Shown here: positions 17,223 to 27,512 of the stretch, piece after piece | Layout: each line of letters begins with the position of its first letter | How positions within the stretch are numbered: position 1 is the stretch's first letter | Assembly (NCBI RefSeq): GCF_014646635.1 | Contig: NZ_BMNQ01000020.1 | Coordinates: forward strand, 1-48,480 | Origin: Lentibacillus kapialis | GTDB taxonomy: Bacteria; Bacillota; Bacilli; Bacillales; Amphibacillaceae | Direction: 5' to 3' | Length of the DNA stretch: 48,480 bases | The notes under the pieces: model-generated | The model's input: only the letters and a program-made list of their open reading frames with translations | What the model was told of the DNA's origin: nothing | The model's database searches: none | Program-made: the position numbers and the translations under genes

Positions 17223-17810
17223 TTATGCCCGCTCAGTCAGGTTTTCAAATATATCATCTGAATCGCGTTCTTCGTCATAACTTAGGACTTCGTCAACCGG
17301 CTGATAAGATTTTCCGTAAATTTCTTCGTCTTTATACGTATGAATCATTTCGTACATCTGCTTCATTTTTTGGTATATTTCTTCTTCCGGTTCGTTATTT
17401 GGTGACCAGTACAGTATTTCCATCGGCGTTTCCTCATTGGTAGCCAATGAACGCCGGTTATAATCAATATACTGAGCATGGCTAAATCCTTCACGCTTAT
17501 AGAAGTGAAGCCGTTTGGCGGTATCCGTATCATCATAATCAACAGGTTCCACTTCCAGGATAATCGGTTTATTCCGCTTCTTCAGTTTTTCGATTAATTT
17601 ATGACCAGTTCCCTGTCCTCTTGCTTGTGAGGAAACCCAGACATAATCGATAAATAGGAATGAGTCGAACTCAGCATACATTAAAACATGGTACTGTCCC
17701 TCATCCTTATGATATACATCCCCTTTTTCCTGCATCAGCATATCCATGTGTTTCTTGGATTTCATTTCCTCAACGGGGAAGTATTTGTTCAATTTTTCAT
17801 ACCAGTTCAT
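17223..17810 (-). CDS. yjbC: GNAT acetyltransferase YjbC-like, 195 aa
   Basis: Acetyltransferase of unknown substrate. The acetyl-CoA motif is visible as VSSQARGQGTGHKLIEKL (about residues 60-77), followed by the second GNAT strand KPIILEVEP and an aromatic RLHFYKREGF. The C-terminal third (about 130-195) is acidic. I place the start at the ATG at 17810, with AAGGAG 7 nt upstream, not at the longer frame to 17858. It is the upstream partner of spx as in B. subtilis, where yjbC and spx are co-transcribed and stress-induced. Confidence 0.88.
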   Translation of the reverse strand: MNWYEKLNKYFPVEEMKSKKHMDMLMQEKGDVYHKDEGQYHVLMYAEFDSFLFIDYVWVSSQARGQGTGHKLIEKLKKRNKPIILEVEPVDYDDTDTAKRLHFYKREGFSHAQYIDYNRRSLATNEETPMEILYWSPNNEPEEEIYQKMKQMYEMIHTYKDEEIYGKSYQPVDEVLSYDEERDSDDIFENLTERA

Positions 17811-17841
17811 AGACCTACTCCTTCGTTTAGTAGTCTTTTCC

Positions 17842-17870
17842 ATTATAACGATTAACATAGCCTTTGTTAA
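17842..17870 (-). promoter_or_regulatory. Sigma-A promoter of yjbC(-spx)
   Basis: On the minus strand TTAACA (17865-17870), 17-nt spacer, TATAAT (17842-17847), about 30 nt upstream of the yjbC start. Confidence 0.7.
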
Positions 17871-17933
17871 ATCAGTATAAGTACTATTTTCGTGTATTTT
17901 TCTTTGTTTCGTTTACTGTGAACTTATTATAAT

Positions 17934-17972
17934 AAAAAAAACCGGGTTTTATTCGTAAAAGCCCAGTTTTTC
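17934..17972 (-). terminator. Terminator of the glycoside hydrolase-like gene
   Basis: AACTGGGCTTTT / AAAACCCGGTT with G-U pairs and a short loop, then eight T on the minus strand. Confidence 0.75.
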
Positions 17973-18019
17973 AAAAATATAAGGTGCACACGAAACGTTA
18001 GCAACATCGTACGTACTAG

Positions 18020-19240
18020 TCAATTCATAGGTGTGTAATCAACGTTCTCCGTGTAACTGTTTCCCGCATTCCAAATTAGGAATTCGTTTATCCCATTTTC
18101 ATTTAAAGCTTTGATTTGTGCTTCTACTTCCGCTTTCCCGTACTCAGTTGGCGCTCCGCTATAAAGCCATGGTGCTTCAAAATCCTGAATCCACGGACGG
18201 GATACCGGTTTATCGTCAAGCCGTGATAGAATGTCATTTTCCACTTTCGCATATTCATTCACCGTTTTATACGGCTCTTTATCCGGAAAGTCAATGTTAA
18301 AGTACGATGTCCAATGGCTTGGGTAAATCATCGAAGAAATGACATCCACATTGCTCGCGATTTTTGGGAAATTCTGTCCTATTCCAGGCGCTTCCTCAAT
18401 TGTAGCCGTATATCCGAATATATCAACTGCCAAGTCCACATCGTAATAATCCAGTTCGTTTCCGGCATATTCAACAAAATCCGTTACTGCTTTAACACGC
18501 CGTTTAACATTGCTCATATCCTCGCCTTTATAATCGCCGCGGCTATAGCTTAAGTCATCATCCTTGTTCTCAAATCCTTCCGGGAAACGGACATAATCAA
18601 ATTGAATTTCCTGAAAACCAAGTTCAGCCGCTTTTTTGGCTATTTTCAAATTGTATTTCCAGACTTCTTTTTGAAACGGATTGACAAATGCTTCACCTTT
18701 ATTATTGGTCCAAACTTCGCCGTTTTTCTTAAATGACAAGTCAGGTCGTTTCTCAGCAAGAATTGAATCTTTAAACACCACAATTCTGGCAATCGGGTAA
18801 ATGCCCTTTTCCTCCAATTTTTCCAACATTTTCCGTGGCTCATCGATATAGTTTTCGGCCGCATCCGAGTATGGAGAATCTTCCGGAACACTGATTGTCA
18901 GATTTCCATGATCCTCCTTAATATCAATGACCATCGCGTTCAAATCAGACGTGTCAACCAAATTAACCAGTTTATTAAATCGCTCCCCGCCTGCTGAGGG
19001 ACCTGTTACATAAATCCCTCTGACCGCATCCGGGTACTCAAAACCCAAACCCGAATCATATGTAAATCGCTGCATCTTCTGGTCACTGCCGATAGCGGAC
19101 AGATTCGTTTGCCGTTCTATATGAGAGCTCGCTTTTAATGCCTCTTCTCCTTTTGTTTTTTGTGAGGTAATCGGTATGATTGTCACGATCACCAGGAGAA
19201 CAATGACAAAAGCAATAATCATGAAGGGTTTTCGATTCAA
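18020..19240 (-). CDS. Putative glycoside hydrolase (DUF4015 type), exported, 406 aa
   Basis: An N-terminal membrane anchor or signal (about 7-26) is followed by a short linker and a TIM-barrel-like domain typical of DUF4015 putative glycosyl hydrolases. Recognisable pieces are RGIYVTGPSAGG (about 74-85), NAMVIDIKEDHGNLT, IARIVVFKD, FDYVRFPEGF (about 214-223) with likely catalytic Asp/Glu residues, VDIFGYTA, SSMIYPSHW and the C-terminal FLIWNAGN. The natural substrate is unknown. The start is a TTG at 19240 with AGGAG 11 nt upstream; no better-placed ATG exists. The gene has its own terminator. Confidence 0.8.
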   Translation of the reverse strand: MNRKPFMIIAFVIVLLVIVTIIPITSQKTKGEEALKASSHIERQTNLSAIGSDQKMQRFTYDSGLGFEYPDAVRGIYVTGPSAGGERFNKLVNLVDTSDLNAMVIDIKEDHGNLTISVPEDSPYSDAAENYIDEPRKMLEKLEEKGIYPIARIVVFKDSILAEKRPDLSFKKNGEVWTNNKGEAFVNPFQKEVWKYNLKIAKKAAELGFQEIQFDYVRFPEGFENKDDDLSYSRGDYKGEDMSNVKRRVKAVTDFVEYAGNELDYYDVDLAVDIFGYTATIEEAPGIGQNFPKIASNVDVISSMIYPSHWTSYFNIDFPDKEPYKTVNEYAKVENDILSRLDDKPVSRPWIQDFEAPWLYSGAPTEYGKAEVEAQIKALNENGINEFLIWNAGNSYTENVDYTPMN

Positions 19241-19369
19241 TATCTATCAATCTCCTATCCAGTTTTATATCCATTATAACGGAAATCGACACATAATAGA
19301 ATATTAAATATCAAAATTTGACAAAAAGCTTTTGGTTTAGATATGTCTGACCATAGTATTCCCTTACAG

Positions 19370-20953
19370 CTATTTATATTCATCGGCTAGCTGATTATTC
19401 GGATTTGCAAATTCTTTAAATGCTGAGCGATACACGAGATGGTCGCGATTGAATTTGGTCGGGCTGTCTAATCCCACGACAGCAGCCAAATTAAACAGAT
19501 CGTTCCGCAACGTAATAAGATAGTTAGCCACGCGGTATTTCTTCTCCTCTATATTCAAGGCCTTCTGCAGGTTTTCATCAGTTGTGGCAACTCCGACCGG
19601 GCATGTGTTGGTATGGCATACCTGTGCCATAATACAACCTGTTGCGATCATAAAACCTCTGGCAATATTGATCAGGTCCGCACCCAGGCAAAGCGCCATA
19701 GCGATTTTATCCGGCGTCAGAAGCTTACCCGAAGCAATTATTCTGGTTCGATCTCTCACTCCGTATTTCTTAAGTGCTTCATCCACTAACGGAATAGCAG
19801 AAAAAGACGGCAGTCCCACCGAATAAGCCAACGCATAATAAGAAGCTCCTGTTCCCCCTTCTCCCCCGTCGACAGTTATAAAATCGGGCACAATTCCGCT
19901 ATCGGCCATTGCCTTGATAAACTGGTCCACTTGTTGTTCATCACCTGCAACAAGCTTAATGCCGATCGGCTTTCCGCTTACTTCCCTTAATTGGGACAAA
20001 AATGAAAGCAGCTGCTGAGAATTTGAAATCCCCGGGAATCGATTCGGACTGTTAATATCCTTTCCTACCTCAACTTTGCGTATATTCGCAATCTCTTCTG
20101 TTACTTTATTACCACTCACATGGCCTCCCCGTGTTTTGGCGCCCTGGGCAAGTTTTAATTCAAATGCCCGGATTTGTTCCGTCTCAGCTTGTTTTTTAAA
20201 TTCTTCCCATGAAAAATAACCCGCTTTATCACGAACACCAAAAAGACCGGGGCTGATTTGCATAATGATATCCGTATTACCTTTCAGATGATAAGGCGAA
20301 ACGCTTCCTTCACCGGTATTCATCCATGTTCCCCCGGCCATACCGAGACCTTTGGACAGGGCTGTTATCGCATGGTCCCCCAAAGAGCCATAGCTCATGG
20401 CTGACTGGCCGATTAGACCTTTTAACCGAAAGGGGTGACGGACGGTATGTTCTCCTAGAACGACATTGTCGTCTTCGTGAAGAAAGGATGGGTCAACTTC
20501 CATGTCTGCACTCTTTTCTTTGCGGCTGAATAGATTTTCCTTATCAATCTCATAAACATGCGTTTTGACTTTCGGTGATTGAGTAACTTTTAATTCCCCT
20601 TTTTGCGCAGGAAACATATGGTTGACTAAATAAAATCCGTCGTCTTCAAAATTCCGCTCAGCACCAAATCCCATCATACTGCTGTTATACTTCCCCGCTT
20701 TGGCAACAAATTCAAATTCCTTCCGATTAAAAGGCTTTCCTTCCATATCATCCAAAAATAAATATTGTCTAAGCTCAGGCCCCATTTTTTCTAATATATA
20801 GCGCATTCTTCCTAGAATCGGATAATTTTGCAAAACCGAGTGTTCTTTCTGTTTCACATCATGAAAATAGAGCCGCAACAGCAAAACAGCCGGAACTAGT
20901 ATGACGAGTGCCAATAAGATCAAAATTCCAATTACAAACCATTTCACCAGCAT
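19370..20953 (-). CDS. FMN-binding glutamate synthase-like protein (YerD-like), 527 aa
   Basis: Resembles the central and FMN domains of glutamate synthase but lacks the amidotransferase domain, so it is not a full GOGAT. A membrane segment lies at the N-terminus (about 5-27). Conserved pieces are GLIGQSAMSYGSLGDHAITALSKGLG, NTGEGSVSPYHL, GAKTRGGHVSGNKV, FITVDGGEGGTGASYYA (FMN phosphate site) and LGADLINIARGFMIATGCIMAQVCHTNTCPVGVAT, with the cysteine motif of the 3Fe-4S site. The length is close to B. subtilis YerD. GAGGG lies about 10 nt before the ATG. The physiological reaction is unknown. Confidence 0.88.
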   Translation of the reverse strand: MLVKWFVIGILILLALVILVPAVLLLRLYFHDVKQKEHSVLQNYPILGRMRYILEKMGPELRQYLFLDDMEGKPFNRKEFEFVAKAGKYNSSMMGFGAERNFEDDGFYLVNHMFPAQKGELKVTQSPKVKTHVYEIDKENLFSRKEKSADMEVDPSFLHEDDNVVLGEHTVRHPFRLKGLIGQSAMSYGSLGDHAITALSKGLGMAGGTWMNTGEGSVSPYHLKGNTDIIMQISPGLFGVRDKAGYFSWEEFKKQAETEQIRAFELKLAQGAKTRGGHVSGNKVTEEIANIRKVEVGKDINSPNRFPGISNSQQLLSFLSQLREVSGKPIGIKLVAGDEQQVDQFIKAMADSGIVPDFITVDGGEGGTGASYYALAYSVGLPSFSAIPLVDEALKKYGVRDRTRIIASGKLLTPDKIAMALCLGADLINIARGFMIATGCIMAQVCHTNTCPVGVATTDENLQKALNIEEKKYRVANYLITLRNDLFNLAAVVGLDSPTKFNRDHLVYRSAFKEFANPNNQLADEYK

Positions 20954-21088
20954 TTATAAACCACCCTCTCATATTAAACATTTACTAAATCTCAAAATAA
21001 TTAATCGTTGTCATTCTCTACCCTCCATGACTTATATAAAACATGGAAAAGTCAGAGCTTGTTTTGATGTAACACAACAGAGGACCAG

Positions 21089-21164
21089 CGTATATTTCCT
21101 CCGCTAAAACGGAGTATCGTTCGTCTTTAGTATAGAATATCTTAATTATGTCCAAGGCTCCTAG
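21089..21164 (-). repeat. Truncated copy of the 16-bp-TIR element
   Basis: Read on the minus strand, this 76-bp stretch begins CTAGGAGCCTTGGACA and matches the first 75-77 bp of the element at 45578-45816 with few mismatches, including the CTCCG-ttttag-CGGAG hairpin. It stops just after GGAAATATACG, at the base of the inner stem. The other inverted end is absent. Confidence 0.8.
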
Positions 21165-21235
21165 ACTGCCTAACAGTGAGGCACCCTAAAACACCACAGT
21201 TTTGGATATTGTGATACCCCCAAATTTTATAGTCT

Positions 21236-21362
21236 CTTATAAGGTCATCCATATTTTATACTTTCTGACGTTATTAGAAAAACTCGGCATTCGCCTCGTC
21301 TTATAGCGAATGCCGAAGCTTTTCTTATAAGGTCATCCATATTTTATACTTTCTGACGTTAT
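21236..21362 (-). repeat. Post-terminator repeat, two-tail copy behind uspA
   Basis: Two exact 39-bp direct repeats (21236-21274 and 21324-21362) flank a hairpin (CGGCATTCGC 21285-21294 with GCGAATGCCG 21306-21315). On the minus strand the order is: uspA terminator, tail, hairpin with GAGTTTTTC, tail again. The inner hairpin therefore looks like a terminator itself, and each tail follows a terminator. Confidence 0.92.
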
Positions 21363-21399
21363 AAAAAAGAACAGTATATATTTGTCATATACACTGTTC
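21363..21399 (-). terminator. Terminator of the uspA gene
   Basis: GAACAGT...ACTGTTC stem extended by ATATA pairs, then TTCTTTTTT on the minus strand. Confidence 0.8.
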
Positions 21400-21415
21400 C
21401 TCATTCCTATATTCT

Positions 21416-21832
21416 TCATTTCACAATAAGCACAGGGCAATCCGCCCGCTTAGCAACCTTATGACTAACGCTGCCCAAAATCATTGTCTGCAGATTGTTC
21501 AGTCCCCGACTTCCTATGACAATGCAATCAAAATCATTTGTATTTGCAAATTCAACTATTGCAGGTCCGGGTTGACCGTGCAGTATTTGCACATTATATT
21601 CAATATCGGTTTCTTTGAGCTGTTCCAATACAGACTGGATCTTTTCTTTTCGTTTTCGTTCAATCTCATATTTGCTGTCGTTATGCAAGACATCCGATTT
21701 TGAAGTCTGTTCATCGACAACATAAACAACATCAATCGTTCCGTTAAACTGATTAGCAAGTTGAATCGCATGATTAGCTGAGCGAACCGAGTGCTTTGAT
21801 CCATCTGTAGCCAAGAGTATTCGTTTAAACAC
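21416..21832 (-). CDS. Universal stress protein, UspA family, 138 aa
   Basis: Small ATP-binding stress protein. The fold shows the RILLATDGSKHSVRSANHA start and the nucleotide loop G-2x-G-9x-G-S (GSRGLNNLQTMILGS, about 108-122), so it belongs to the ATP-binding type. The GTG start at 21832 has GGGGG 7 nt upstream. It lies 28 nt downstream of the sulP gene in the same direction. Pairing of a SulP transporter with a Usp protein is common in bacteria, and the two are probably co-transcribed. Confidence 0.92.
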   Translation of the reverse strand: MFKRILLATDGSKHSVRSANHAIQLANQFNGTIDVVYVVDEQTSKSDVLHNDSKYEIERKRKEKIQSVLEQLKETDIEYNVQILHGQPGPAIVEFANTNDFDCIVIGSRGLNNLQTMILGSVSHKVAKRADCPVLIVK

Positions 21833-21860
21833 GACCTTCCCCCCTTTTTCCAGCTTACCA

Positions 21861-23321
21861 TTAATGACCTGATGCTTTCGACAATCCGCCTATTCGTTTT
21901 TTCAAGTGGTGGCTTTCATCATTCAGTCCCAAATACGTTACGTTAATATTATTTTCTTCAAATTTCATTTCAATCTTATCCAATGCACCAATGGCTGAAT
22001 CATCCCAAAGATGCGCGTGCGTTAAGTCAATTTCAACCTCATGAACAGAGTCCGCAAAGTTAAACTTAGCCGGAAAGTCACTTACCGATGCGAAGAAAAG
22101 TTCCCCTTCTACACGGTAAACCTTTTTCTGCTTACGTAACACCAGTTCTTCGGTCACGTTAATTTTAGAAATTTTCGCAGCAAAGAATATAGCACTTAAC
22201 AATACTCCGGCCAGTACACCAATCGATAAATTATGCGTGACGAGCACAATAGCAACTGTTGCTACCATGACAGCTGCATCCGTTTTTGGCAGTTTGTTCA
22301 AATGTTTAACAGATGACCAATCAAATGTACTGATCGATACCATTATCATAACACCGGCAAGTGCTGCCATTGGAATTTGAACAACAAATCCGCCCAGCAC
22401 GATGATTAAAAACATTAAAAATACACCCGCAACAAGAGATGATAATCTGCGAGATCCGCCTGATTTTACATTGATAACGGACTGGCCGATCATGGCACAC
22501 CCGGCCATCCCTCCAAAAAATCCTGTAACAACGTTAGCCATTCCTTGTCCACGGCTTTCCTTATTTTTGTTACTTTCGGTATCGGTCGCATCATCAATAA
22601 TATTGGCGGTTAAGAGGGATTCCACTAGTCCGACAATTGCCAAAGATAACGAATACGGAAAGATAATCATGAGTGTTTCCATTGTAAATGGAATGGACGG
22701 AATTAGAAAGACAGGCAACTGTTGTGTCAGTGTTCCCATATCTCCCACCGTTCCAACATCCAAATTTCCATAAATAACAATAGCCGTTACTGCAATAATT
22801 GCTACGAGTGTCGATGGGACAGCTTTCGTGAGACGTGGAAAAAGATAGATAATAGCCAAAGTTATCCCAACGAGAGCATACATAACCCATGATTCACCAA
22901 CAAAATGCTGAAACTGTGCCATTAAAATCATAATGGCAAGTGCATTCACAAATCCCACCATTACTGAGCGCGGAACGAACTTCATTACTTTCGATAGTTT
23001 AAAAACGCCAAATAAGATTTGAATAATGCCTGTTAAAATCGTTGCCGCTAATAAATACTGCAGCCCATAATCAGCAACTAAGTCAGCCATTAGCAATGCC
23101 ATTGCTCCCGTTGCCCCGGAAATCATCCCCGGGCGTCCTCCAACGAATGCAATGACGACCGCAATACAAAACGATGCATAAAGACCAACCATCGGGTCTA
23201 CTCCAGCGATAATAGAGAAAGCAATTGCCTCTGGTATGAGAGCCAACGCTACCACTATTCCTGACAACACATCTCCCCGTACATTGCCAAACCATTCCTG
23301 TTTCAGTTCATGTGTTTTCAA
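21861..23321 (-). CDS. SulP family anion transporter with STAS domain, 486 aa
   Basis: Membrane transporter for sulfate, bicarbonate or a related anion. The SulP signature region [35 protein letters not shown] is at about 15-50, followed by some ten further membrane segments. A STAS domain (about 400-475) carries the [22 protein letters not shown] segment. I prefer a TTG start at 23321 because GGAG lies 7 nt upstream and the protein then begins as SulP relatives do; the open frame extends 28 codons further. The transported anion cannot be told. Sodium dependence, as in BicA-type bicarbonate transporters, is possible. Confidence 0.9.
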   Translation of the reverse strand: MKTHELKQEWFGNVRGDVLSGIVVALALIPEAIAFSIIAGVDPMVGLYASFCIAVVIAFVGGRPGMISGATGAMALLMADLVADYGLQYLLAATILTGIIQILFGVFKLSKVMKFVPRSVMVGFVNALAIMILMAQFQHFVGESWVMYALVGITLAIIYLFPRLTKAVPSTLVAIIAVTAIVIYGNLDVGTVGDMGTLTQQLPVFLIPSIPFTMETLMIIFPYSLSLAIVGLVESLLTANIIDDATDTESNKNKESRGQGMANVVTGFFGGMAGCAMIGQSVINVKSGGSRRLSSLVAGVFLMFLIIVLGGFVVQIPMAALAGVMIMVSISTFDWSSVKHLNKLPKTDAAVMVATVAIVLVTHNLSIGVLAGVLLSAIFFAAKISKINVTEELVLRKQKKVYRVEGELFFASVSDFPAKFNFADSVHEVEIDLTHAHLWDDSAIGALDKIEMKFEENNINVTYLGLNDESHHLKKRIGGLSKASGH

Positions 23322-23370
23322 TGAAGCACTCCTTTCATGTTTTATCATTTTTACCATTTCCACTTCATTA

Positions 23371-23411
23371 GAAAAACTTAGCCTGCCTTTATCTGCAAAC
23401 GGCAAGCTAAG
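23371..23411 (-). terminator. Terminator between resA-like gene and sulP
   Basis: CTTAGCTTGCC / GGCAGGCTAAG, 11 bp with one mismatch, followed by TTTTTC on the minus strand. It lies 50 nt upstream of the sulP start, so it either ends the ccdA-resA transcript or acts as an attenuator in the sulP leader. Confidence 0.75.
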
Positions 23412-23589
23412 TCTCTTTATCTTTATCCTTCTTGGCGTGCAAAAGTAAGATCCGTTCTCAACATGTCAAATCATATCACAAGATGTATGCCTCGTAAAAC
23501 AGCATGTAAACGTGGTCATTTTTGTTTTTCTCTTATTTTCCCTGTTTATTTTGAAATAGATATACGATTTGACAAAATCATTGGTCAAA

Positions 23590-24183
23590 CTAATCCATCT
23601 TGTTCAATCTTTTCTCCATCAGTTCATAATCCATTGCTCCCATTGCCATAAATTGTATATGACCTTCCGAATCAATCATATAAGACGTCGGGTAGGCCCG
23701 AACTTGATACTTGGAAGCAATGTCACCGTTCACATCCATTAAAACCGGAAATGTCATTTCGTAATTTTTGACAAATTGATTCACATCTTCATCACTTTGT
23801 TCCGTATCCGTCATATTAACGGCCAGAATAACGACATCTTTGTTGTCATAGAGTTTTTGAAAGTCGGGAATTTCCTCCCTGCAAGGAGGACACCATGTTG
23901 CCCAAAAATTAAGGATGACACGTTCTCCCCTGTAATCGGATAAACTCACCTTTTCCCCATTCAACTTTTGTAATTCAAAGTCAGGAGCAATCTGGCCCGT
24001 TTCAAGTCCAACCTTGTCGGACTCGACAACCTCCTCAGAATTTTCCTTTGGCGGGGACGTAATCATATTCCCGCCTGCCTGATCACCCTCCTTATTACCA
24101 GCCTCGTCAAATGGACTTACATATTCGTAGACAGCCCAGCCAACCATTGCAGCTGCAATCAGAGCAAGAATCACTTTTTTCAT
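23590..24183 (-). CDS. ResA/TlpA-like membrane-anchored thiol-disulfide oxidoreductase, 197 aa
   Basis: Extracytoplasmic thioredoxin-like protein that reduces disulfides, for example in apocytochrome c. It has an N-terminal membrane anchor (about 3-20), a hydrophilic linker, and an AhpC/TSA-type domain from about 62 with the active site WCPPC (Cys98 and Cys101) and the cis-Pro in AYPTSYMID. GGAGG lies 9 nt before the ATG. It is the downstream partner of ccdA, 17 nt apart, so electrons from CcdA are the likely source of reducing power. Confidence 0.9.
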   Translation of the reverse strand: MKKVILALIAAAMVGWAVYEYVSPFDEAGNKEGDQAGGNMITSPPKENSEEVVESDKVGLETGQIAPDFELQKLNGEKVSLSDYRGERVILNFWATWCPPCREEIPDFQKLYDNKDVVILAVNMTDTEQSDEDVNQFVKNYEMTFPVLMDVNGDIASKYQVRAYPTSYMIDSEGHIQFMAMGAMDYELMEKRLNKMD

Positions 24184-24200
24184 TAACTATCTCCTCCAGA

Positions 24201-24959
24201 TCAACCTAATTTTGACAACCATGTACCTTGTACTAAATCAAGCAGAAACCCAGTTATACGCGGCATGAAACCGAAGAATAAAACCAATCCCATGATAACC
24301 ATAATCACACCGCCTATTTTCATAATAGTTCCGCTATGCCGGACTATCCATTTTGTCGAACCAAGGAAAAATGTCAACACAATGAATGGCAGCGAAAATC
24401 CAATGACATACATTATGGTGTAAAACACGCCCTGACCGGGATTGGTGGCAGCCAGAAGCAGAATTGACCCGAATATAGGACCGATACAAGGGGTCCATCC
24501 TGCTGCGAAACCAAGCCCGACAAAAAATGTTCCCAAATAGCCAACAGGCTTTTTCGTATAATGGAAGCGCCTTTCTTTCATTAATGCCGGGATGGTGATC
24601 CAGCCTGCAACAAATAATCCCATGAAAATGATGAAGATCCCGGCAATCCGTTGAATTAATAAACCGGACTCCCCTAACAGCAGGTCTTGTGCCCATTTGC
24701 CCAAAAACGACGCGCTGGCTCCCAAACTGATAAAAACAAGTGAAACAGCCAGCAAAAAGAAAAGCGAATGACTCAATAACTGCCTGCGAATTTTGGAGTT
24801 CTTGTTTCCTTGCAATTCTTTGACACTAATTCCTGTAATATAAGACATGTACGCTGGAAAAATCGGCAACACGCAAGGTGACAAAAAGGATAGCGCTCCT
24901 GCCCCCACCGCCAGCATCATGCCTGCAATCAACATTGTATCTGCTTCAATTCCGCCCAT
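24201..24959 (-). CDS. ccdA: Cytochrome c biogenesis protein CcdA, 252 aa
   Basis: Membrane protein that carries reducing equivalents from cytosolic thioredoxin to extracytoplasmic partners. Six membrane segments are visible, with the two reactive cysteines in LSPCVLPIFPAY (about 24-35) and GWTPCIGPIFGS (about 153-164). The start at ATG 24959 has GAGGG 6 nt upstream; a TTG-started frame six codons longer is less likely. It forms a pair with the ResA-like gene. Confidence 0.93.
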   Translation of the reverse strand: MGGIEADTMLIAGMMLAVGAGALSFLSPCVLPIFPAYMSYITGISVKELQGNKNSKIRRQLLSHSLFFLLAVSLVFISLGASASFLGKWAQDLLLGESGLLIQRIAGIFIIFMGLFVAGWITIPALMKERRFHYTKKPVGYLGTFFVGLGFAAGWTPCIGPIFGSILLLAATNPGQGVFYTIMYVIGFSLPFIVLTFFLGSTKWIVRHSGTIMKIGGVIMVIMGLVLFFGFMPRITGFLLDLVQGTWLSKLG

Positions 24960-25141
24960 TCTGTTCCCTCTTTCCAATATAAGTTTTAAACGTTTTATCG
25001 GAGTTTTCCTCTTTTAAGTATTCCAAAATCTATTGTAAAGGATCTCTGTTAAAATTTAATGAAAAAAGACTGGATAAGATGTGACAATTCCGTGATGTTT
25101 TAAATGTGGAAAAAGGCTTTATTTAAGAAGATAAGAGTTTC

Positions 25142-25170
25142 TTGTTTTCCAGCCATGAATTGTATATAAT
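25142..25170 (+). promoter_or_regulatory. Promoter of the trpS T-box leader
   Basis: TTGTTT (25142-25147), 17-nt spacer, TATAAT (25165-25170). Transcription would begin near 25177. Confidence 0.65.
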
Positions 25171-25176
25171 TATGTA

Positions 25177-25395
25177 AACGAATATCATTGTGATGAAAAA
25201 GACGCAGTACATTTGCCCACTGATTTTCAGAGAACTTGTGGCTGGTGAAAACAAGGATCAAGGTAATTTGGAATTGGACTTTGGAGCACGTTAACGAGTA
25301 AAGCGATTCTCCCATAATAATGGCAGGATAACAAGGGTGGCACCGCGGTTCATTCGTCCCTTTTTTGTAAGGGGGATTAATGAACTTTTTTATTG
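25177..25395 (+). promoter_or_regulatory. T-box leader of trpS
   Basis: tRNA-sensing riboswitch that reads uncharged tRNA-Trp. The T-box core AAGGGTGGCACCGCGG is at 25333-25348, and AGAGAACTTGTGGCTGGTGAAAACAAG upstream has the usual stem I distal AGAGA and GGTG loop. GTTCATT (25348-25354) pairs with AATGAAC (25379-25385) ahead of six T to form the terminator, which overlaps the T-box bulge strand as expected. A TGG Trp codon suitable as specifier occurs in GAATTGGACTTTGG (about 25270-25283); the exact specifier was not proved by folding. Confidence 0.95.
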
Positions 25396-25430
25396 AAATC
25401 AACCAAGCTAAGTGAAAGACGAAGGAGTGA

Positions 25431-26441
<1,011 letters not shown>

Positions 26442-26553
26442 CATTTAACGCGATTGCGGGGAAGGGATGTCGAAATGGCGTGATCGCCTGAGATTGAAGA
26501 TTTTTGGCACAAACCAAAAACCCTTCCTAACAGGGAACAATAAGAAAGATTTA

Positions 26554-26580
26554 CGGCATTTGCTGCATCAGCAAATGCCG
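26554..26580. terminator. 12-bp perfect hairpin between trpS and yjbA
   Basis: CGGCATTTGCTG (26554-26565) and CAGCAAATGCCG (26569-26580) form a perfect stem with a 3-nt loop, between converging genes. T-tracts are weak on both sides. The GGCATTYGC core is reminiscent of the hairpin in the post-terminator repeats, but the flanks do not match. Confidence 0.55.
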
Positions 26581-26605
26581 GTTTCCAAATTCTTCTTAAT
26601 TGTTT

Positions 26606-27367
26606 TCAATTCTGTTTTGACGTATTTTGCTCTGGTGTCTGTTCTACTTCCCACATTTTCTCCAAAAATGGCTGGCCCTTAATCATTTTGTTGCATAAAT
26701 CTTCATGTGACCGGCTCCAGCCTTTTTTGACACCTTCATAAAGTTCATGCCAAACGGTCTCTTCATCCATATATCGTATAAACGGATATTTCTTTGGATC
26801 CCATTCGGTCAGCCAATACCGTAATTCTTCAGGGTTATTGGCCGTGCGAAGCTGATCCAATGCGATCATTAGGATTTGTTTCAACTGACGCTCCCGTCTT
26901 GTCAATCCGTGAACAAGGCTCGGTTCCATCGACAGCATATGATATTCCTTTTCTACATTTCGCCCCTTAAAATTGAACGATTCGGGTTTAGTCGTGCTGA
27001 CCATATCAAATACAAGCTGCTCTTGCCGCGGAATCAGCCGGCTTTTTCGTACCGGTATCTGATAGCCTATTGTATCAAATACAATGATATCATTCCCATC
27101 GGTAACCACGGCTGCAAAGTCAAGTCCATTGCGCTCCTGGCCTTTGCGCATATAGGCACGTTTATAAATGTTGTCCAGCATATCTTCCGGCAAATCATGC
27201 ATGTCATTTTCAATGTAGTCGTAAAGATCTTCAGTTATGTACAGTAACGGTACCTGATCAAGTAGCTCAATTCCGTCACTTTTCCGCCATTCATGAAAAT
27301 GACAGACACTATAACCATTCTCTTCACCTTCAAACCAGTTTACCCAGACATCATGTAAATACAGCAT
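26606..27367 (-). CDS. yjbA: YjbA family protein (UPF0736/DUF3603), 253 aa
   Basis: Soluble protein of unknown function, conserved in Bacillaceae. It begins MLYLHDVWVNWFEGEENGY, has a central RNGLDFAAVVTDGNDIIVFDTIGYQIPVRKSRLIPRQEQ region and ends with a charged tail; no membrane segment. The ATG at 27367 has GAGGG 6 nt upstream; the frame can be opened two codons earlier at a TTG. It has the same neighbour, trpS, as in B. subtilis. Confidence 0.88.
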   Translation of the reverse strand: MLYLHDVWVNWFEGEENGYSVCHFHEWRKSDGIELLDQVPLLYITEDLYDYIENDMHDLPEDMLDNIYKRAYMRKGQERNGLDFAAVVTDGNDIIVFDTIGYQIPVRKSRLIPRQEQLVFDMVSTTKPESFNFKGRNVEKEYHMLSMEPSLVHGLTRRERQLKQILMIALDQLRTANNPEELRYWLTEWDPKKYPFIRYMDEETVWHELYEGVKKGWSRSHEDLCNKMIKGQPFLEKMWEVEQTPEQNTSKQN

Positions 27368-27512
27368 AAACAACCCTCACTTTGAATGAATCATTTAAAG
27401 GATTTCCAAAAGTCATCAAATTACATTTCCAATCATAATTTGTAAGCCTTCGAACCCGTTCTTAAGATACATTATGACCATATTGGAAAAAATTATTCGA
27501 TTCGCCGGTATT

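Noticed and set aside
26467-26682. 71-aa frame with a hydrophobic stretch between trpS and yjbA
   Set aside because: It contains the 12-bp hairpin in its middle, overlaps the 3' end of yjbA on the other strand and has no properly spaced ribosome site.
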